A DNA stretch of 64,000 nt from Alicyclobacillus mali (GTDB taxonomy: Bacteria; Bacillota; Bacilli; Alicyclobacillales; Alicyclobacillaceae): the NCBI RefSeq assembly GCF_017329565.1, contig NZ_JAFMTT010000016.1. One strand, 5' to 3'. The translations under genes were made by a program, and so were the position numbers. Every line of letters starts with the position of its first letter. The stretch's first letter is position 1. The notes under the pieces are model-generated. The model saw nothing but the letters and a program-made list of their open reading frames with translations, ran no database searches and had not been told where the DNA came from. This document shows positions 63,148-64,000 of this stretch, in pieces.

Positions 63148-63222
63148 TGGAGCCACCTGTCGGATTCGAACCGACGACCTGCTCATTACGAGTGAGCTGC
63201 TCTACCCCTGAGCCAAGGTGGC
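63148..63222 (-). tRNA. tRNA-Thr (CGT)
   Basis: GCCACCTTGGCTCAG, anticodon loop CTCGTAA and 3' AGGTGGCTCCA. Confidence 0.96.
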
Positions 63223-63225
63223 GCG

Positions 63226-63301
63226 TGGTGAGCCATGCTGGATTCGAACCAGCGACACCCTGATTAAAAGTCAGGTGCTCTGCCAACTGAGCTAATGGCT
63301 C
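63226..63301 (-). tRNA. tRNA-Lys (TTT)
   Basis: GAGCCATTAGCTCAG, anticodon loop CTTTTAA and 3' ATGGCTCACCA. It is the first tRNA of the cluster. Confidence 0.97.
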
Positions 63302-63334
63302 CTAGCCCGTTTCGTTCAACGCTGGGCATTCGGT

Positions 63335-63363
63335 ACTTTAGCATGGAGGCAGGGCCTTGTCAA
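63335..63363 (-). promoter_or_regulatory. Main promoter of the tRNA cluster
   Basis: On the minus strand, TTGACA (63363-63358), 17 bases and TAAAGT (63340-63335). It lies 34 bases before the tRNA-Lys gene. Confidence 0.8.
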
Positions 63364-63756
63364 GTGAAAATCAGAAGCTGTGTCAAGTTCCCGCGAGCCG
63401 AAATCGTCTGCTTTGCCAAAAGGATGGAGCCGGGCTCCTGTCACCGAGCTCCTGTCAGTTGATGCGCTTCATCCGTAAACATGGCACAACATCAATAAAA
63501 GAAGAGACGGTCTGCCTCTGGAACGCATCCCTTATTTGGATGCAAGTATACCTTATGAGCGGACCTCAAGAGTGCGCCGCCTCGGTTGGAAGTGAAAAAG
63601 ACCGTCATATTGTAACCTCCGACTCAGTCGCCGAAGGAAAATCGTTTTCAAAATTGGCTTCACGGACCCCAGGTTTGTGATTTGCTCTGTACACCTCAGT
63701 GGTGGTCCGGCGTGAATAGCGCTTGTGTCCATGACCATGCCGGGATTTTCGGGGGC
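63364..63756. other. Region between divergent tRNA and rRNA promoters
   Basis: No gene with a ribosome binding site or recognisable product was found. It is less GC-rich than its surroundings and contains a small GCATCC/GGATGC hairpin near 63526-63543. It probably holds upstream promoter elements for both directions. Confidence 0.5.
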
Positions 63757-63786
63757 TTGACATGGATGTGGCAAGGGTGATATCCT
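63757..63786 (+). promoter_or_regulatory. rRNA operon promoter, upstream copy
   Basis: TTGACA (63757-63762), 18 bases and TATCCT (63781-63786). It is spaced 105 bases before a second promoter, as in tandem rrn promoters. Confidence 0.7.
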
Positions 63787-63861
63787 ACGCAACGTCGCGC
63801 CTGCGGAACGGCCGAATGCCTGAACGCGACCGCGACACCGAGTAGAAGTTGAACGACCGAC

Positions 63862-63891
63862 TTGACATCGCAGTCCAATGCGTGTTATGCT
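63862..63891 (+). promoter_or_regulatory. rRNA operon promoter, downstream copy
   Basis: TTGACA (63862-63867), 18 bases and TATGCT (63886-63891), followed by a GC-rich discriminator region typical of growth-rate-controlled rRNA promoters. Confidence 0.75.
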
Positions 63892-64000
63892 GGTCGAGTT
63901 GCCGCGAGGCGGCACGAAAACCGCGCGGTGGCGCGGGAATCGCTCCTTGAAAACTAAACACACGAGACCACCAAGCCCGTGAGTCATTGTGACCACAGGT
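63892..64000 (+). ncRNA. Pre-16S rRNA leader
   Basis: The stretch ending TCCTTGAAAACTAAACA (about 63942-63960) is the conserved boxA-region block found before 16S rRNA genes of Bacillales. A GCCGCGAGGCGGC hairpin precedes it. The mature 16S gene is not in the window and should begin just beyond base 64000. Confidence 0.75.

Noticed and set aside
63357..63680. A 107-codon plus-strand ORF near the tRNA promoter
   Set aside because: It begins in the -35 region of the tRNA promoter, has no ribosome site, and gives an unrecognisable product.

Overview
The window looks like chromosomal DNA of a GC-rich, thermo-acidophilic Firmicute, most probably Alicyclobacillus or a close relative. The evidence is a sedolisin (kumamolisin-type) acid protease, Firmicute-style regulation (a leucine T-box, a cre-like site with a Ser-phosphorylatable HPr, a BirA operator, a BglG-type MtlR), a YaaH-like LysM/GH18 protein, and a pre-16S leader ending in a Bacillus-like TGAAAACTAAACA block. 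No phage, insertion sequence, CRISPR array or plasmid gene was seen.

Layout. 1-5074: housekeeping metabolism (EamA exporter, VanZ-like protein, SDR, aminotransferase, formyltransferase, quinone reductase). 5103-12371: a mannitol PTS operon, mtlA-mtlR-mtlF-mtlD, that continues into the general PTS genes ptsH-ptsI. It has its own promoter, a cre-like site and a strong terminator. 12634-17447: an ECF sigma/anti-sigma fusion ORF, an amidase, and a DoxX-like membrane protein overlapping a secreted protein made of two His-containing repeats. 17508-20747: a biotin ECF transporter (two ATPases, one fused to the T subunit) divergent from bioY across a BirA operator. 20895-27406: a GGDEF-EAL protein, two MFS carriers and an ArsR-rhodanese/MBL-hydrolase sulfur cluster. 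27549-30529: a probable 3-hydroxybutyrate oligomer hydrolase with 3-hydroxybutyrate dehydrogenase, then a fluoride riboswitch driving two tandem crcB genes. 30623-38652: a secreted protein behind a tiny peptide ORF, GtrA, MetE-like and MFS genes, a LysR regulator, the sedolisin and a zinc-ribbon miniprotein.

38724-48033 is a complete Kdp potassium system. kdpE and a shortened kdpD run leftward; two miniature membrane peptides (one KdpF), kdpA, kdpB and kdpC run rightward. Last comes a separate 754-residue protein carrying two copies of the KdpD N-terminal sensor plus USP module. 48114-57441 holds a deacetylase, an aldo/keto reductase, an MFS carrier, the LysM/GH18 protein, a xylose-type ABC operon with a XylR-like operator, and an AT-rich secreted orphan. 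57607-61961 holds a polytopic membrane protein, T-box-controlled leuA, a glutathione peroxidase and an internally deleted HIT-like gene.

61963-63301 carries 15 leftward tRNA genes with two promoters and a terminator. They are head-to-head with tandem rrn promoters at the right edge, whose 16S gene should begin just outside the window. The least conventional items are the sigma/anti-sigma fusion, the duplicated free-standing KdpD sensor, the DoxX/repeat-protein pair and the 20-residue peptide gene. These assignments come from reading translations and motifs only; no database search was possible.
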